Source: Caldilineaceae bacterium
Lineage (GTDB): Bacteria > Chloroflexota > Anaerolineae > Caldilineales > Caldilineaceae
Assembly (NCBI GenBank): GCA_026708085.1
Contig: JAPOVP010000028.1
Location: 1 to 64,000 of the forward strand
Length of the DNA: 64,000 bases
Direction of reading: 5' to 3'
Numbering within the stretch: the first letter of the stretch is position 1; each line of letters begins with the position of its first letter. The translations under genes were made by a program, and so were the position numbers. Shown piece after piece: positions 26,201 to 36,397 of this stretch. The notes under the pieces are model-generated. The model was not told the DNA's origin and searched no databases. It saw only the letters and a program-made list of their open reading frames with translations.

Positions 26201-27631
26201 TTATTTCAAGAGCGCCGCGTCCAGAGCGTCGGCAACAGTGCGCGCGCCGAATACTTCGATTTCTGATGGAATGTCTGACGAGCCTCTCTTGCCGCTGTCG
26301 TCTGCCCCATTCTGTCCCGATCGTGCACCTTTCCCCCGCAGGGCGTGACGAGGCACGATCGCCCGCCCGAAGCCTAATTTGGCCGCTTCGTGTAAGCGTA
26401 GCGCCAGCTGACTGACGCTGCGGAGTTCTCCGCTCAGGCCGATTTCTCCTATTAGGGCAACCTCGGCGGCAACAGGGACATTTCGGTAGCTGCTGCATAT
26501 GGCCGCCGCCACCGCCAGATCAGCGGCCGGCTCGCCGATACGTAGCCCCCCAATTACATTCACGAAAACGTCCTGCGTTCCCAACGAAAGACCTAGCCTC
26601 TTGCTCAGCACAGCCGTAACCAGCAGCAGCCGGTTGAAGTCTATGCCGTTCACTGTGCGCCGTGGCTGGCTGAATGCGGTCGGACTGGCCAGCGCCTGCA
26701 CCTCGACCAGTAGGGGGCGGCTTCCCTCCAGCGGTACCGCGATGGCGCTGCCCGCTGCGTTCGGCAGCCGTTCCGCCAAAAACATCGCTGACGGGTTGGC
26801 GACCGGCGCCATGCCCCGCTCCGTCATCTCGAAGACACCTACTTCATTCGTGCTGCCAAAGCGGTTCTTCACCGAATGCAACAGGCGGTAAGCGTGAAAA
26901 CGCTCCCCTTCCATCTGAAGAACCGCATCCACCATATGCTCCAGCACACGAGGGCCCGCAATCGCACCCTCCTTGGTCACATGTCCGACCAGAAACAGTG
27001 GGATATTGAGTTGTCTGGCCTGTCGCAGCAAGTGCGCCGAGCAATCTCGTACCTGGGACACCGAACCGGCCGCACTGGCGCTCGCGCCGCTGTGGATCGC
27101 CTGTACCGAGTCAACAATAACCAGGGAAGGCTTCACCTTTCCGATCTGTTCCAGGATCTGTTCCAGGATCGTGTCCGCCAGTATCAGCAAACGGTCCTCG
27201 TCCAGCCCCAGCCTCGACGCCCGCTGCCCAATCTGATAGGCGCTCTCCTCGGCACTGACATATAGCACCTGGCCGGCCTTGCTCGCCACCTCCGCCGCCG
27301 TCTGGATTAATAGAGTACTCTTCCCGATACCGGGATCACCGCCGACCAGAATGCCCGATCCGGGGACAATGCCGCCCCCCAGCACGCGATTTAATTCGGC
27401 ATTCTCGAGGACGATGCGCCGCGACGGCTCACTCGGGATGTCCGGCAAAGCCAGCGGTGAAGGTGCTTGGAGGGAATCGGCGCTGCCTCCGGCAAACGTG
27501 ATCCCGCTCTCCTGAATTCGGCTCTCCTGCAGCGTGTTCCACTCGCCGCAATCCGGGCATCTTCCCATCCACTTCATCTGCGAACTACCGCACTCACTGC
27601 AGACGAACTGGGTTTTGACTCTGGTCGCCAC
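26201..27631 (-). CDS. radA: DNA repair protein RadA
   Basis: 476-residue RecA-like ATPase that promotes branch migration and fork repair during recombination. The N-terminal zinc finger is Cys11/Cys14/Cys25/Cys28 (CSECG...CPDCGEW). The Walker A is GGDPGIGKST at 97-106, Walker B is in LVIVDSVQAI, and the RadA-specific KNRFG is at 255-259. The C-terminal Lon-like domain includes NVIGGLRIGEPAADLAVA. The start is a GTG at 27631 with weak ribosome-site complementarity. Length is typical. A charged insert RGKGARSGQNGADDSGKRGSS interrupts the C-terminal part just before the end. It lies 21 bases downstream of glyA. Confidence 0.96.
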   Translation of the reverse strand: MATRVKTQFVCSECGSSQMKWMGRCPDCGEWNTLQESRIQESGITFAGGSADSLQAPSPLALPDIPSEPSRRIVLENAELNRVLGGGIVPGSGILVGGDPGIGKSTLLIQTAAEVASKAGQVLYVSAEESAYQIGQRASRLGLDEDRLLILADTILEQILEQIGKVKPSLVIVDSVQAIHSGASASAAGSVSQVRDCSAHLLRQARQLNIPLFLVGHVTKEGAIAGPRVLEHMVDAVLQMEGERFHAYRLLHSVKNRFGSTNEVGVFEMTERGMAPVANPSAMFLAERLPNAAGSAIAVPLEGSRPLLVEVQALASPTAFSQPRRTVNGIDFNRLLLVTAVLSKRLGLSLGTQDVFVNVIGGLRIGEPAADLAVAAAICSSYRNVPVAAEVALIGEIGLSGELRSVSQLALRLHEAAKLGFGRAIVPRHALRGKGARSGQNGADDSGKRGSSDIPSEIEVFGARTVADALDAALLK

Positions 27632-27652
27632 AATCTCAAACCCTTGGCCTAT

Positions 27653-28969
27653 CTACGCCGGCACCGGAAACGCCTTGACCATCTCCAGCACCTCGTCACG
27701 CACCGACTCCTGCAAGGCCGTATCTTTTGGCTCGTGAGCAATCGAGGCAATCCAGCGACCGATCTGTTCAAACTGCACCTGCTTCATCCCCCGAGTTGTG
27801 GCCGCAGGCGTACCCAGCCGGATCCCGCTCGTGACCATCGCCTTTCGCGTGTCAAAAGGGATCATGTTCTTGTTGCAGTGGATAGACGCGTTGTCAAGGG
27901 CCGTCTCCACCAACTTCCCGTTGATCTCCTCGTTGTCCAAACTGTTCAGATCGACCAGCAGCAGGTGATTGTCAGTACCGCCGGAAACGCTGCGCAGACC
28001 TTCAGCCTGTAGGGCGTTACTCAGCGCCTGCGCATTGTCCAGAATCTGCTGCTGATACCTTTTGAACGCCTCTGCCTGTGCCAATTTGAATCCGACCGCC
28101 TTCGCAGCGATGATGTGCATGAGCGGCCCACCCTGAATTCCGGGAAATACTGCGCGGTCGATCGCCCTCGCATGTTCCTTCCGGCAAAGAATCAGACCGC
28201 CGCGGGGCCCGCGCAGCGTCTTGTGGGTTGTGGTCGTGACTACATCGCAGTACGGAACTGGATCGGGATGCAGTTTTGCGGCAACCAGGCCGGCAACATG
28301 GGCCATGTCCATCATGAGCAGACAACCGGCCTCGTCAGCAATATCCCGCAGCACCTGGAAGTCGAAATGGCGGGGATAAGCACTCGCCCCCACCAGCAGC
28401 AGTTTGGGCCGCAGTTCCAGTGCCGCCTGCCGGATCACACCGTAGTCGAGTTGCTCTGTTTCGGGATCGAGACCGTAATGGGCGAAATTGTAATAGTGTC
28501 CCGAGCTGTTGAGGTGGAAACCATGGCTCAAATGCCCGCCATGGTCCAGCTTCATCGCCAGCACTGTGTCGCCCGGCTTCAACAACGCCATATAGACGGC
28601 GGCGTTAGCCTGAGCGCCCGAATGGGGTTGCACGTTGGCATGTTCTGCACCAAAGAGCGCCAACGCTCGTTCGATGCCAATCCTTTCGGCAACGTCTACG
28701 TACTGGCATCCGCCGTAATATCGCCGTCCCGGATAGCCCTCGGCATACTTATTCGTCAACACACTGCCCGCCGCCGCTAACACTTCGGGAAAGACGTAAT
28801 TCTCGCTGGCGATCAGTTCGATTCCGTTCGTCTGCCTCTGCCGTTCGGACTCAATCGCCGTGTAAATCTCAGGATCCCGTTCCCGGAGCAGCTGCCGTGG
28901 ATCAGGCTGATCGGTCCAATCCAAAAGGCCTGAGCCATCTGCCTGCGATTCCGAAAAAAGCTCTTTCAT
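27653..28969 (-). CDS. glyA: Serine hydroxymethyltransferase
   Basis: 438-residue PLP enzyme interconverting serine and glycine while charging tetrahydrofolate with a one-carbon unit. Signatures: [40 protein letters not shown] and the PLP lysine in [14 protein letters not shown] (Lys250). I chose the ATG at 28969 because GGAG lies nine bases upstream; an in-frame GTG at 28990 would add seven residues. Length is normal. It heads the run glyA-radA-O-methyltransferase on the minus strand with short gaps, though the products are functionally unrelated. Confidence 0.96.
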   Translation of the reverse strand: MKELFSESQADGSGLLDWTDQPDPRQLLRERDPEIYTAIESERQRQTNGIELIASENYVFPEVLAAAGSVLTNKYAEGYPGRRYYGGCQYVDVAERIGIERALALFGAEHANVQPHSGAQANAAVYMALLKPGDTVLAMKLDHGGHLSHGFHLNSSGHYYNFAHYGLDPETEQLDYGVIRQAALELRPKLLLVGASAYPRHFDFQVLRDIADEAGCLLMMDMAHVAGLVAAKLHPDPVPYCDVVTTTTHKTLRGPRGGLILCRKEHARAIDRAVFPGIQGGPLMHIIAAKAVGFKLAQAEAFKRYQQQILDNAQALSNALQAEGLRSVSGGTDNHLLLVDLNSLDNEEINGKLVETALDNASIHCNKNMIPFDTRKAMVTSGIRLGTPAATTRGMKQVQFEQIGRWIASIAHEPKDTALQESVRDEVLEMVKAFPVPA

Positions 28970-29103
28970 TCCTATATGCTCCAGTGCCACATCTTTGTGA
29001 CCGTTAAATCCTGGCCAAATAGCGACCCAGAGAGCTGCAAGCGAGGATGCCTCTCTCTACATTCTTCTATTCACACCAATTGCCCATAATTCGCTGCTTT
29101 GAA

Positions 29104-29202
29104 TGACCACTGACCACTGATCACTGCAGTTCTGGGCGGTCGGGCCTTCGGCCCTCCCTTGTGCGGGGGGTTCCCCCCCGCAACGCCCCCCCCTCCTAAA
29201 AC
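29104..29202. repeat. Dispersed two-hairpin repeat, copy C
   Basis: Short copy matching the first part of 13400-13495: TGACCACTGACCACTG, TTCTGGGCGGTC, first hairpin GGGCC-TTC-GGCCC (29142-29154), CTCCCTTGTGC, then second hairpin GCGGGGGG-TTC-CCCCCCGC (29163-29181) and CAACGCCCCC. The closing loop pair is G-C here but C-G in copy B, so both sides changed and pairing is kept. The copy A/B tail is absent. A perfect 10-base tandem duplication GACCCGCGCC (29241-29260) lies downstream. I see no gene between here and 29767. Confidence 0.8.
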
Positions 29203-29766
29203 CTCGCGCAGCAGCCAGTGTGATGGTAAGGTGAACTTGGCGACCCGCGCCGACCCGCGCCTCCCCCAACCCGCGTCGTGGCTGGTTCCGGGCGTGACCC
29301 GCCAGGACGCGTCGGCAGTGAACATTAGCACGCGGTATATGATTCGTCAATTTTCGCCTGATAATCCGAGATTCGATGCCAGGCGGCGTTGTGGGATTTT
29401 CTACCGCATTCTTGAAGCCTCACCAGGTAAGCTTTAGATCACCTGCTTGAGCGGTAGTCCGGGCATTAGACACGATTAGTGAAATGAGCGTCCTCTGGAC
29501 TGTTGAGCATACTGGCTGGACAACAACTTCATTTGACCGTCGCGAACGGCCGTGTGATAGTATTGGCAAGCCTTAAGACCGGAAAGACTCCTGGCCAGTC
29601 GAAGACCTCCATACCGGTCCGCGTTGTGGCCCAGAGGATGCGGGTCAATTGGATCCGCCAAAGGCGCAACTCGAATATGAGAGGGACACTACGGAGCAAA
29701 CCGCAGATTAGCGTTCATACTCTCACGACCAGTAGGAACAGGAGCTGCAATCAGCCCGCCGCCAAA

Positions 29767-30384
29767 ATGAGAAGCCTCTGGAAACGGCGGCACTGCCTCA
29801 CCTTGCCCTCTGTTTTATGTCTGGTGATGTTTCTATTCGCCGCATGCGGACCGCACCGGTTCGCCGGCACGGTCTTCGAAGAGGCCAGTCCAGCCTCCCC
29901 AATTCGCGGCCAAAACTATGATGGCACGCCCTTTGACCTCGCCGATCTGATCGGCGACCCGGTCCTGCTTTTCTTTGGCTATACCTTCTGTCCCGATATC
30001 TGTCCCCTGACCATGATGGAACTTGCCGCAGCAAAAGAAGCTTTGGAAAAGGAAGTCCCCGCCCTCGGCGCCGATCTCAAGGTCGTATTCGTCTCTGTTG
30101 ACCCGCAGCGCGACAGCCTTGCACGCCTTGAGCCATACATCCACGCCTTCGATCCTCGCTTCTTTGGAGTTCGCGTACCCGAAACCGAACTGGATGCCCT
30201 CAAACAGGGCTACGGGTTGTACACAGGTGCCGCCGAAGGTCACAGCCTCGATGACGAATATTATCTGCTCGACCACACCTCACGTGTCTTTCTCATTGAC
30301 CGAGAGGGAAACTGGCGCGCACTGTTCAGCGCCGATGTGACCGCAGAGGCGCTCGCCGCAGACATGCAGGAGCTGCTTCGCTAG
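29767..30384 (+). CDS. SCO1/SenC/PrrC family copper chaperone lipoprotein
   Basis: 205-residue thioredoxin-fold protein that delivers copper to cytochrome oxidase, or serves as a thiol reductase, on the outer face of the membrane. A Lys/Arg-rich start and hydrophobic stretch end in a lipobox (LFAAC, Cys27). The copper ligands are CPDIC (Cys75, Cys79) and His170 (LLDHTSR). FVSVDPQRDS and FFGYTFCPD are typical family blocks. I chose the ATG at 29767 because an upstream in-frame extension lacks protein character and would bury the signal peptide. A CtaG-like gene elsewhere in the window (46982) fits a haem-copper oxidase in this organism. Confidence 0.9.
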   Translation: MRSLWKRRHCLTLPSVLCLVMFLFAACGPHRFAGTVFEEASPASPIRGQNYDGTPFDLADLIGDPVLLFFGYTFCPDICPLTMMELAAAKEALEKEVPALGADLKVVFVSVDPQRDSLARLEPYIHAFDPRFFGVRVPETELDALKQGYGLYTGAAEGHSLDDEYYLLDHTSRVFLIDREGNWRALFSADVTAEALAADMQELLR

Positions 30385-30424
30385 CCGGTCTCTGAACTGT
30401 CCTGGACGAAAGAGTTCTATACAA

Positions 30425-31033
30425 ATGATGCGCACATTTGTCGCTCTGGAGATTCCCCACGGCGTGAAGCAGCAAATCCGAGCGCTGCAAGATCATCTGA
30501 AAGAACTGCCCCCGCTGCGCCAACAGCCGTCCCTACTGCGCTGGACCAACACCCGGAATCTGCATCTTACCCTCCGCTTCCTGGGCGATACCGATAAAGC
30601 CCAGCGACATCAGCTGCAGAATGGACTCGCGGCCCTCGCGGTCAGACACGCCCCCTTTTCGCTGACGCAGTCCCGGCTCGGTTGCTTCCGCTCTTGGTCC
30701 AATCTGCGCGTTCTGTGGGTGGGACTCGAAGGTGAATTGGAGGCCCTTCAGGACCTGCAAGCTGACGTGGAGTCCTTAGCCCGGCAAGTAGGATTTTCGC
30801 CGGAGCGGAACCGTTTCTCGCCCCACATAACCCTGGCGCGTACCGCGCGCAATGCCGCGCGTCCCGTACTACGCGCGGCATCGGAACATCTGCGCCGCGT
30901 AGCGGAAGATGATGTATCTCATAGTTGGAACGACTGGAAGGTAAGCGAACTGCACTTCATTCGCAGCGTTCTGGGCCCTGGCGGCGCCCAGTACTTCAAC
31001 CTGGTAACCTGTGCGTTACCCGACGACATCTGA
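30425..31033 (+). CDS. thpR: RNA 2',3'-cyclic phosphodiesterase
   Basis: 202-residue 2H phosphoesterase that opens 2',3'-cyclic phosphates at RNA ends (once called 2'-5' RNA ligase). The two HxTx motifs are His47-Leu-Thr49 (NLHLTLRFLG) and His134-Ile-Thr136 (SPHITLAR). The N-terminal MRTFVALEIP is characteristic. ATG codons at 30425 and 30428 are adjacent; either may be used. It follows the SCO gene by 40 bases and ends six bases from the convergent Amt-like gene. Confidence 0.93.
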   Translation: MMRTFVALEIPHGVKQQIRALQDHLKELPPLRQQPSLLRWTNTRNLHLTLRFLGDTDKAQRHQLQNGLAALAVRHAPFSLTQSRLGCFRSWSNLRVLWVGLEGELEALQDLQADVESLARQVGFSPERNRFSPHITLARTARNAARPVLRAASEHLRRVAEDDVSHSWNDWKVSELHFIRSVLGPGGAQYFNLVTCALPDDI

Positions 31034-31038
31034 ATTAT

Positions 31039-32523
31039 TTACCGAAAACGAGGTTCCTCTGCCGGCATTTCCGACGGCGGCCGCGCCGCCATCTCCTGCG
31101 AAAAGGGAGCGTCTTCTCGCCCGACGTTCGTGCCTTCGGACCAGTACTGCTGGCCGGCACGCGTAGGGCCCTGCTGGCTCACATACTCGTCACTCTGGAC
31201 CGCCCTTCCAAATCCATAGAAGAAAAGGCCCAAAGGTACACAGATGATGCTGCAACTGACGAATCCCCACAGCCCCAACGCTACAATGCCTATCATTTGG
31301 GCCTGGAACTGACCGAAAAAACTGCTCTGAAAGCCCGGGGCAGCCAGCAGTCCTGTTACACCTTGTCCCGCTACGCCCAAATGGCTGCCAGCGCCGACCT
31401 GCTGCCAGCCCGCCCCCGCGGCGCCATCCGCAAATATGCTGACGCACATCAGTCCCATTGCAGCGGGAATCCCTGCAGTGGCAAATATCCCGGCCCCATC
31501 GTCAAGACCGAAAACTCTATGAATCGCGTAGGTCACAAAAGGTACACTTCCCCCAGCGAGCAACCCGATCACCAGTGCGCCCGCGTGCCCCGGAAATGGC
31601 CCCGCTGCCAGCCCTGCTACTACGCCGGCCACCAGCCCTCGAGCGCTCATCCCCGGATCGCTCGTGCCGGTCACAAACCAAGTGTAGAGCAAGGGTACTG
31701 TCACCCCGCCGGTGGCGTATAGCAGGCCGTTGACGGCCGTTCGCATTGCCGTGTAAGCAGTCGTCCCAGGCTGTTGAACAGGGCCTGTCCATACCCAAGC
31801 CAGAACGCCCGCCATCACGAATAGGGAACCCACGACCGCGAGCAGAGGCAGGTGGACGGTAGGCAGATCAGAGTCGACTGGATGCGACCGGGCCCTCTGC
31901 CGCGGCGGCCAAACCAGCAGCGCGGCCAAAGATGCTGAAGCCGATACGAGAAAGACTGTGCCTCCGCCGCCGAAATCAACCAGCCCGTGTCCCAGGCCGG
32001 CGTTGCTGCCCAGTGCCGCCAGCCAGCCCCCTCCCTGCACCCAGTTTCCCGCCAGCGGATAGACAAAGGCGCCGACAACCAGCGCGACGACAAGCGTCGC
32101 CAGCGCCGGTGCCCGCCCGCGCAAGGCCAGCACAGGCAACAGCGCCGCGGTCATGGACCAGGGCACGTGCGCCAGAAATAGGCCCATCGCCCCCGGCGTT
32201 GCCGCCGGCCCGGATAAGAACCACCCATCCAGGCCCGCCGCTATCCACCCAACACCCCAACCCTCAGGAAGTGGGCTCCATCCCCGTAGCAGACCCGAAA
32301 GCTCAGGGTGATCGGTATACAGGAATCCGACGCTACCGAACTGAAACGCAAAGCCGGTCGCCCAATATCCCAACCCCGCCAGGCAGAAGGCCGCCATGCC
32401 CCCCAGAGCGGCATCCCATACACGCTGCGCACTCACGCCCGAAACTGCAACCAGAACCAGTCCGGCCGGCAGGAGAAACGCCAGGCCCGCAGCGGTTAGA
32501 TTCCAGAGATATGAACTGTCCAT
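31039..32523 (-). CDS. Ammonium transporter (Amt) family protein lacking the twin histidines
   Basis: 494-residue polytopic protein with about eleven membrane segments and an Amt-like core. The block GHGLVDFGGGGTVFLVSAS (179-197) aligns with the AmtB segment around Asp160 and His168: the Asp is kept (Asp183) but Phe191 stands where the first pore His should be. FGLDDGAGIFATAGIPAAMG (338-357) aligns with the AmtB block around His318, with Ala350 in place of the second His. A soluble Pro/Gln/Glu-rich tail of about 55 residues follows the last helix. I chose the ATG at 32523 (AGGAA upstream). No glnK/PII gene is adjacent. Family membership is fairly clear; ammonium transport is doubtful. Confidence 0.75.
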   Translation of the reverse strand: MDSSYLWNLTAAGLAFLLPAGLVLVAVSGVSAQRVWDAALGGMAAFCLAGLGYWATGFAFQFGSVGFLYTDHPELSGLLRGWSPLPEGWGVGWIAAGLDGWFLSGPAATPGAMGLFLAHVPWSMTAALLPVLALRGRAPALATLVVALVVGAFVYPLAGNWVQGGGWLAALGSNAGLGHGLVDFGGGGTVFLVSASASLAALLVWPPRQRARSHPVDSDLPTVHLPLLAVVGSLFVMAGVLAWVWTGPVQQPGTTAYTAMRTAVNGLLYATGGVTVPLLYTWFVTGTSDPGMSARGLVAGVVAGLAAGPFPGHAGALVIGLLAGGSVPFVTYAIHRVFGLDDGAGIFATAGIPAAMGLMCVSIFADGAAGAGWQQVGAGSHLGVAGQGVTGLLAAPGFQSSFFGQFQAQMIGIVALGLWGFVSCSIICVPLGLFFYGFGRAVQSDEYVSQQGPTRAGQQYWSEGTNVGREDAPFSQEMAARPPSEMPAEEPRFR

Positions 32524-32715
32524 AAATCCGCAGTTCCTGAGGCGGCCCAATCTGAGGGGCAGCACGCGACCGGTGGCGCACTGGACTTGCTTGACTTCAA
32601 GGCCGCTGAGAACCGAGCCTTCGGAACCACAGGGCCACTGTCCACCGTTCACACTAGAATATCAGACAAACCAATACCGAACAAAGCACTCGGCGAAGAC
32701 GAACTGCCCTACGCG

Positions 32716-32744
32716 TTGGTCTTGGCTTAGCCCGGTGTTACAAT
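32716..32744 (+). promoter_or_regulatory. Candidate sigma70 promoter for mltG
   Basis: A -10 box TACAAT (32739-32744, five of six matches to TATAAT) lies 17 bases after TTGGTC (32716-32721), a weak -35. It sits about 20 bases ahead of the mltG ATG in the gap from the divergent Amt-like gene, which gives it positional support. Confidence 0.4.
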
Positions 32745-32762
32745 TGGCGGGCGGCCGCACCA

Positions 32763-34058
32763 ATGTACAGCCTGGCTCCCATTGCCTGCCAGTTTTGGAA
32801 TCCATCTGTGAGAAGCGAACTCATTTCACGCCGATCTGCCAATCAGACGCATAGGGAACCGTTGCTTCTCAATCTGATTCGGGCATCGTTCCTGCTCTTG
32901 GTAATCTTCGTACTGTGGGGGGTCGTGATAGTGTCGCGCGCCCACTTGACTGAACAGTTTCTGGCCGTCGAGAAACAGTCGGACGCACTGATCGATCCCG
33001 ATGAAGGCGAGGACGCGCTGACACCGGAGAACATCGAGGCGCAAATTCTGGCCCTCACTCTGAGACTCCGGGAAGAACAACTGCTGATTCCTTTTGGCAA
33101 CGATCCCCGTCCCCGCACTTTCACAATCAACCCTGGTGAACCGGCACGGTATATTGCAGCCCGCCTCGCTGCCGCCGGCTTCATTCGCGACGCCGACCTC
33201 TTCAACCTCTACCTGAGAGTCGAAAAACTGGATAGAAATATTGAAGCCGGCAACTTCATGCTGTCAGAGTCGATGACCATACCGGAAATTGCACGCGAAC
33301 TGCAGCAGGCGCGTTTCGAAGAGGTCCTGGTTACTATCCCCGAAGGTTTCCGGGCCGAAGAGATCGCCGAGCGCCTGGCCGCGAGTTTTGTCATTGACAG
33401 CGAACGATTCCTGACCGCTGTGCGCCAGCCCCAGAGCCTCGCACTGTTGGATGACTATGACTTTCTGAATGACCTTTCTCCAGGAGACTCTCTGGAAGGC
33501 TATCTCTTCCCCGATACCTACCGATTCCCGGTCAACGCAAGTGGTCCGGAGCTTGTCCTCGCTTCCATGTTGGACAACTTTGAGAACAGGGTCGGCGCCG
33601 ACGGTCTCAGCGGGGGCAGCAGCGGCATTAGCGGTCATGAGCTCATCACACTGGCCTCGATCGTAGAACGGGAAGCCGTACAAGATGATGAACGCCCTCT
33701 GATCGCCAGCGTTTACCTCAACCGCCTCAACAATAGCTGTTCCGATGTTGGCGGGACTTATCTCCAGGCCGACCCGACTGTGCAGTATGCCAAGGGCACG
33801 ACAGGTAACTGGTGGTGGAAGCCGCAGACGATTCAGGAATACGCCCAGGTGGAAAGTCTCTACAATACCTATCTGCATCCGGGACTACCGCCTGGTCCTA
33901 TCGCCAGCCCTGGGCTGAGAGCCATCGAGGCGACCAGGAATCCAAGTCAGACATCCTACTGCTTCTTCCTCGCTACCGGCGACGAAGGCCGTCATGTCTT
34001 TGCCCAAACACTGGCTGAACACGATCGGAACTTCTCGATCTACGGCTATCAGCCATAA
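32763..34058 (+). CDS. mltG: Endolytic murein transglycosylase MltG
   Basis: 431-residue inner-membrane enzyme of the YceG/MltG family that cuts nascent glycan strands and so sets their length. A cytoplasmic N-terminus of about 35 residues is followed by one membrane helix (about 36-57, [16 protein letters not shown]). After that come a LysM-like domain near 120-200 and the catalytic domain with EGYLFPDTY (about 246) and ASIVERE, where Glu302 is the likely catalytic residue. Pro-rich [14 protein letters not shown] near the C-terminus is characteristic. It is followed 26 bases later by a lipoprotein gene of unknown function, probably in the same transcript. Confidence 0.93.
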   Translation: MYSLAPIACQFWNPSVRSELISRRSANQTHREPLLLNLIRASFLLLVIFVLWGVVIVSRAHLTEQFLAVEKQSDALIDPDEGEDALTPENIEAQILALTLRLREEQLLIPFGNDPRPRTFTINPGEPARYIAARLAAAGFIRDADLFNLYLRVEKLDRNIEAGNFMLSESMTIPEIARELQQARFEEVLVTIPEGFRAEEIAERLAASFVIDSERFLTAVRQPQSLALLDDYDFLNDLSPGDSLEGYLFPDTYRFPVNASGPELVLASMLDNFENRVGADGLSGGSSGISGHELITLASIVEREAVQDDERPLIASVYLNRLNNSCSDVGGTYLQADPTVQYAKGTTGNWWWKPQTIQEYAQVESLYNTYLHPGLPPGPIASPGLRAIEATRNPSQTSYCFFLATGDEGRHVFAQTLAEHDRNFSIYGYQP

Positions 34059-34084
34059 CCGGGCAGCCTTGTGAAGTACCGGAC

Positions 34085-35122
34085 ATGACGATTCAGGGAA
34101 TCGGCCGGTATCGAGTGCTACGGTCGGGCGAAAAATCTGTGGCGGCAAAAACTTTCGCGCTGCATTGTTACTATGATACGATTGTCCGCGTTGCATCGGC
34201 AGTTCGTGTCGTCTTCTGGCTCGTGTTTTCTCTGTCCCTCCTTTCCTGTAATTCCACGCGGCCTGTTGTGAAAATCGGTCTGTTGGCTCCCTTTGAAGGG
34301 CTGCATCGGGAGAGTGGATACGAAGCCCTTTCTGCAATGCGCGCGGCACTTGCCCACTTTCCGCCCCAGGAGTTCGAGGCAGTTCCACTCGCGCTGGATA
34401 CCTCCGCTGACCCGGCGCATGCTCGTCGCGCAGCCGCAAAACTGCTCCGCGACAATAGTGTCGTGGCCGTGATAGGGCCTCTACAGGCGCGTCAGGTCTC
34501 CGCTGTGGCCCAAATCATCGCCGATTCGCGTGTGAAGTGGCAGCCGCAGACGAGGCCCCCTTCCACTGAAGCGGCCCAAAAGCTGGTCGAAGCCATCATC
34601 GGCCGGATGCCGGGAACCGTGATAGCGGTTGCCGGCCTGGACTTCGGTTGGCCGCTGGCCTCCGCTGCTGAGTTGTCTTCAAGAACCGGTAAGTCGGTAA
34701 CCGTAGTCGACGCCGCAGTTGCAATCCCGGCGGCGGACGCAGTGCTCTGGCTGGGTAGTGCCCCGGAAGGCGCGGCCTTTCTTAGCCGCCTGCGATTACG
34801 TGGCCTTACGGTTCCCTTCTGGACCACGACCGTAGCTGGAGATCCGGTCTTCCACACGTTGTTGTTGGAACGGCTTGACGGAGCTCCGCCGGGGCCCATC
34901 TTTTGGGCCATCGCCCTGGGCGAAAATGGAAACCAGTACATTGAGTGGGCATCGGCGCATGAGGACGCCCCGCCAACCGCCTTCGCCGTCTACCTGGCCA
35001 CGCAGCGGGCATTGCAGCAGATTGCCGGCGATGGTCTTCCTTCGAGTGAGCGTGAACTGGCGGTCTTCTCGCTCGACCTCGAAGGAAAGAGCAAACTGAT
35101 CGAGATAGTGCAGATTCCCTGA
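34085..35122 (+). CDS. Periplasmic-binding-protein-like lipoprotein, unknown ligand
   Basis: 345-residue protein with a hydrophobic segment (about 41-54) ending in a lipobox-like LLSC (Cys55). It then shows a type I periplasmic-binding-protein pattern: VKIGLLAPFEGLHRESGYEALSAMRAAL, a substrate-binding start seen in branched-chain amino-acid receptors, and NSVVAVIGPLQARQVSAVAQII. The N-terminal region ahead of the helix is long for a signal peptide; a downstream GTG (34139, codon 19) could be the real start. No ABC permease or ATPase gene is nearby, so it may act as a sensor or as an LpoA-like partner of the murein enzyme MltG just upstream, an idea based only on position and fold. Confidence 0.6.
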   Translation: MTIQGIGRYRVLRSGEKSVAAKTFALHCYYDTIVRVASAVRVVFWLVFSLSLLSCNSTRPVVKIGLLAPFEGLHRESGYEALSAMRAALAHFPPQEFEAVPLALDTSADPAHARRAAAKLLRDNSVVAVIGPLQARQVSAVAQIIADSRVKWQPQTRPPSTEAAQKLVEAIIGRMPGTVIAVAGLDFGWPLASAAELSSRTGKSVTVVDAAVAIPAADAVLWLGSAPEGAAFLSRLRLRGLTVPFWTTTVAGDPVFHTLLLERLDGAPPGPIFWAIALGENGNQYIEWASAHEDAPPTAFAVYLATQRALQQIAGDGLPSSERELAVFSLDLEGKSKLIEIVQIP

Positions 35123-35188
35123 CGCGGGACAGGCCGGAAGGGCAGTCGCGCACAAACATTGCTCACTGAACCTACCGCAAAATCTCAA

Positions 35189-36397
35189 ATGCGACTTCTC
35201 TTCATCTCCTGGGAGTACCCCCCAAATGTAGTAGGTGGGATCGGAAGACATGTATCGGAGCTAGTGAGGGCTTTCATCGCCCTTTCCGGCGAGAGTTTGC
35301 CACCCTTCCACCTTGACCTGTTGACACCCCACAGCGGCAATGCACCCCTCTTTGAAGAACTGTCCGGGTCAGTCACCATCCACCGTGTGGAAACGCCCTC
35401 GGTCAACCCGCTGGACCTCTTTAACAGCGTCGTCGACAATAACCGTTACCTGGTGTCAAAGGCAAAAGACCTGCACCAAGACAACCCCTACGCACTGATT
35501 CACGTACACGATTGGCTGACCGCTTCCGCCGGCATTGAGTTGAAACATGCCTGGAAGATTCCACTCGTTACCACCATTCACGCCACCGAAAGAGGAAGAC
35601 ATCAGTCGCACCTGCCTAGCGAAACTAGCCATCGTATCAATCAGCTGGAGTGGCAGGTATGCTTCGAATCCTGGCGGCTTATCGTCTGTAGCTCCTACAT
35701 GGCCGGGGAACTGTGCAGATTCTTCGACGTGCCCCTGGACAAAGTAACCCTCATCCCCAATGGTGTTGACGTCACGCCATTTCAGTCCTGTTCCGAGGAG
35801 CGGATTCGGGAACTGAAAGGCAGTTTCGCCCCTTTCGGGGAAAAGCTGCTGTTTTACGTCGGACGCATCACGCCGGAAAAAGGCGTGCAGGTGCTGCTTC
35901 AGGCGCTCCCTTCCATCCGCGAGAAACATCCTGATGTGCGTCTCTTGGTGGCAGGCAGAAACAGTGAGCAGTTACAGCCGCTGGTCGATGAGTTGGGAAT
36001 CGGAGATGCCGTGGAGCTATTGGGGTTTATCGACAGTGAAATGCGGGACTGTCTCTATCGCAGCGTCGATGCAGCCGTCTTTCCCAGCCTCTACGAGCCC
36101 TTTGGCATCGTTGCTCTTGAGGCCATGGCCGCCGGCTGCAACGTGATTGCCAGCCAGGTCGGCGGGCTGGCCGAGGTCGTCGACCACCGGCGAACAGGCC
36201 TCACCGTTCGGGTCAACGATACGCAAAGTATCGCCTGGGCGGTTGACCAGCTTTTCACTGATCCCGTTCAGGCCCAGGCCATGCGGGCTCGTGCACTCCA
36301 GGAGGTCACACGCTCTTACAACTGGCTCACAATCGGCGCGTCGACCCTGAACATGTACAGGTCCGTAGTAGCGCAAAGGCAGGGCGTCAACTGGTGA
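35189..36397 (+). CDS. Glycosyltransferase family 4/5 (GT-B, glycogen-synthase-like)
   Basis: 402-residue GT-B glycosyltransferase. The N-terminus [20 protein letters not shown] has the GGIG sugar-nucleotide loop seen in GlgA-like enzymes. [23 protein letters not shown] and [10 protein letters not shown] lead into the C-terminal domain with [19 protein letters not shown] and the EX7E motif in [18 protein letters not shown] took the ATG at 35189; an in-frame TTG at 35159 exists and neither has an obvious ribosome site. Candidates include alpha-glucan synthase or mannosyltransferase; donor and acceptor cannot be told. The last 11 bases overlap the convergent phosphorylase gene. Confidence 0.85.
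   Translation: MRLLFISWEYPPNVVGGIGRHVSELVRAFIALSGESLPPFHLDLLTPHSGNAPLFEELSGSVTIHRVETPSVNPLDLFNSVVDNNRYLVSKAKDLHQDNPYALIHVHDWLTASAGIELKHAWKIPLVTTIHATERGRHQSHLPSETSHRINQLEWQVCFESWRLIVCSSYMAGELCRFFDVPLDKVTLIPNGVDVTPFQSCSEERIRELKGSFAPFGEKLLFYVGRITPEKGVQVLLQALPSIREKHPDVRLLVAGRNSEQLQPLVDELGIGDAVELLGFIDSEMRDCLYRSVDAAVFPSLYEPFGIVALEAMAAGCNVIASQVGGLAEVVDHRRTGLTVRVNDTQSIAWAVDQLFTDPVQAQAMRARALQEVTRSYNWLTIGASTLNMYRSVVAQRQGVNW

Noticed and set aside
29503-29766. N-terminal extension of the SCO gene
   Set aside because: The upstream in-frame codons lack homology and would place the lipoprotein signal peptide in the middle of the chain.
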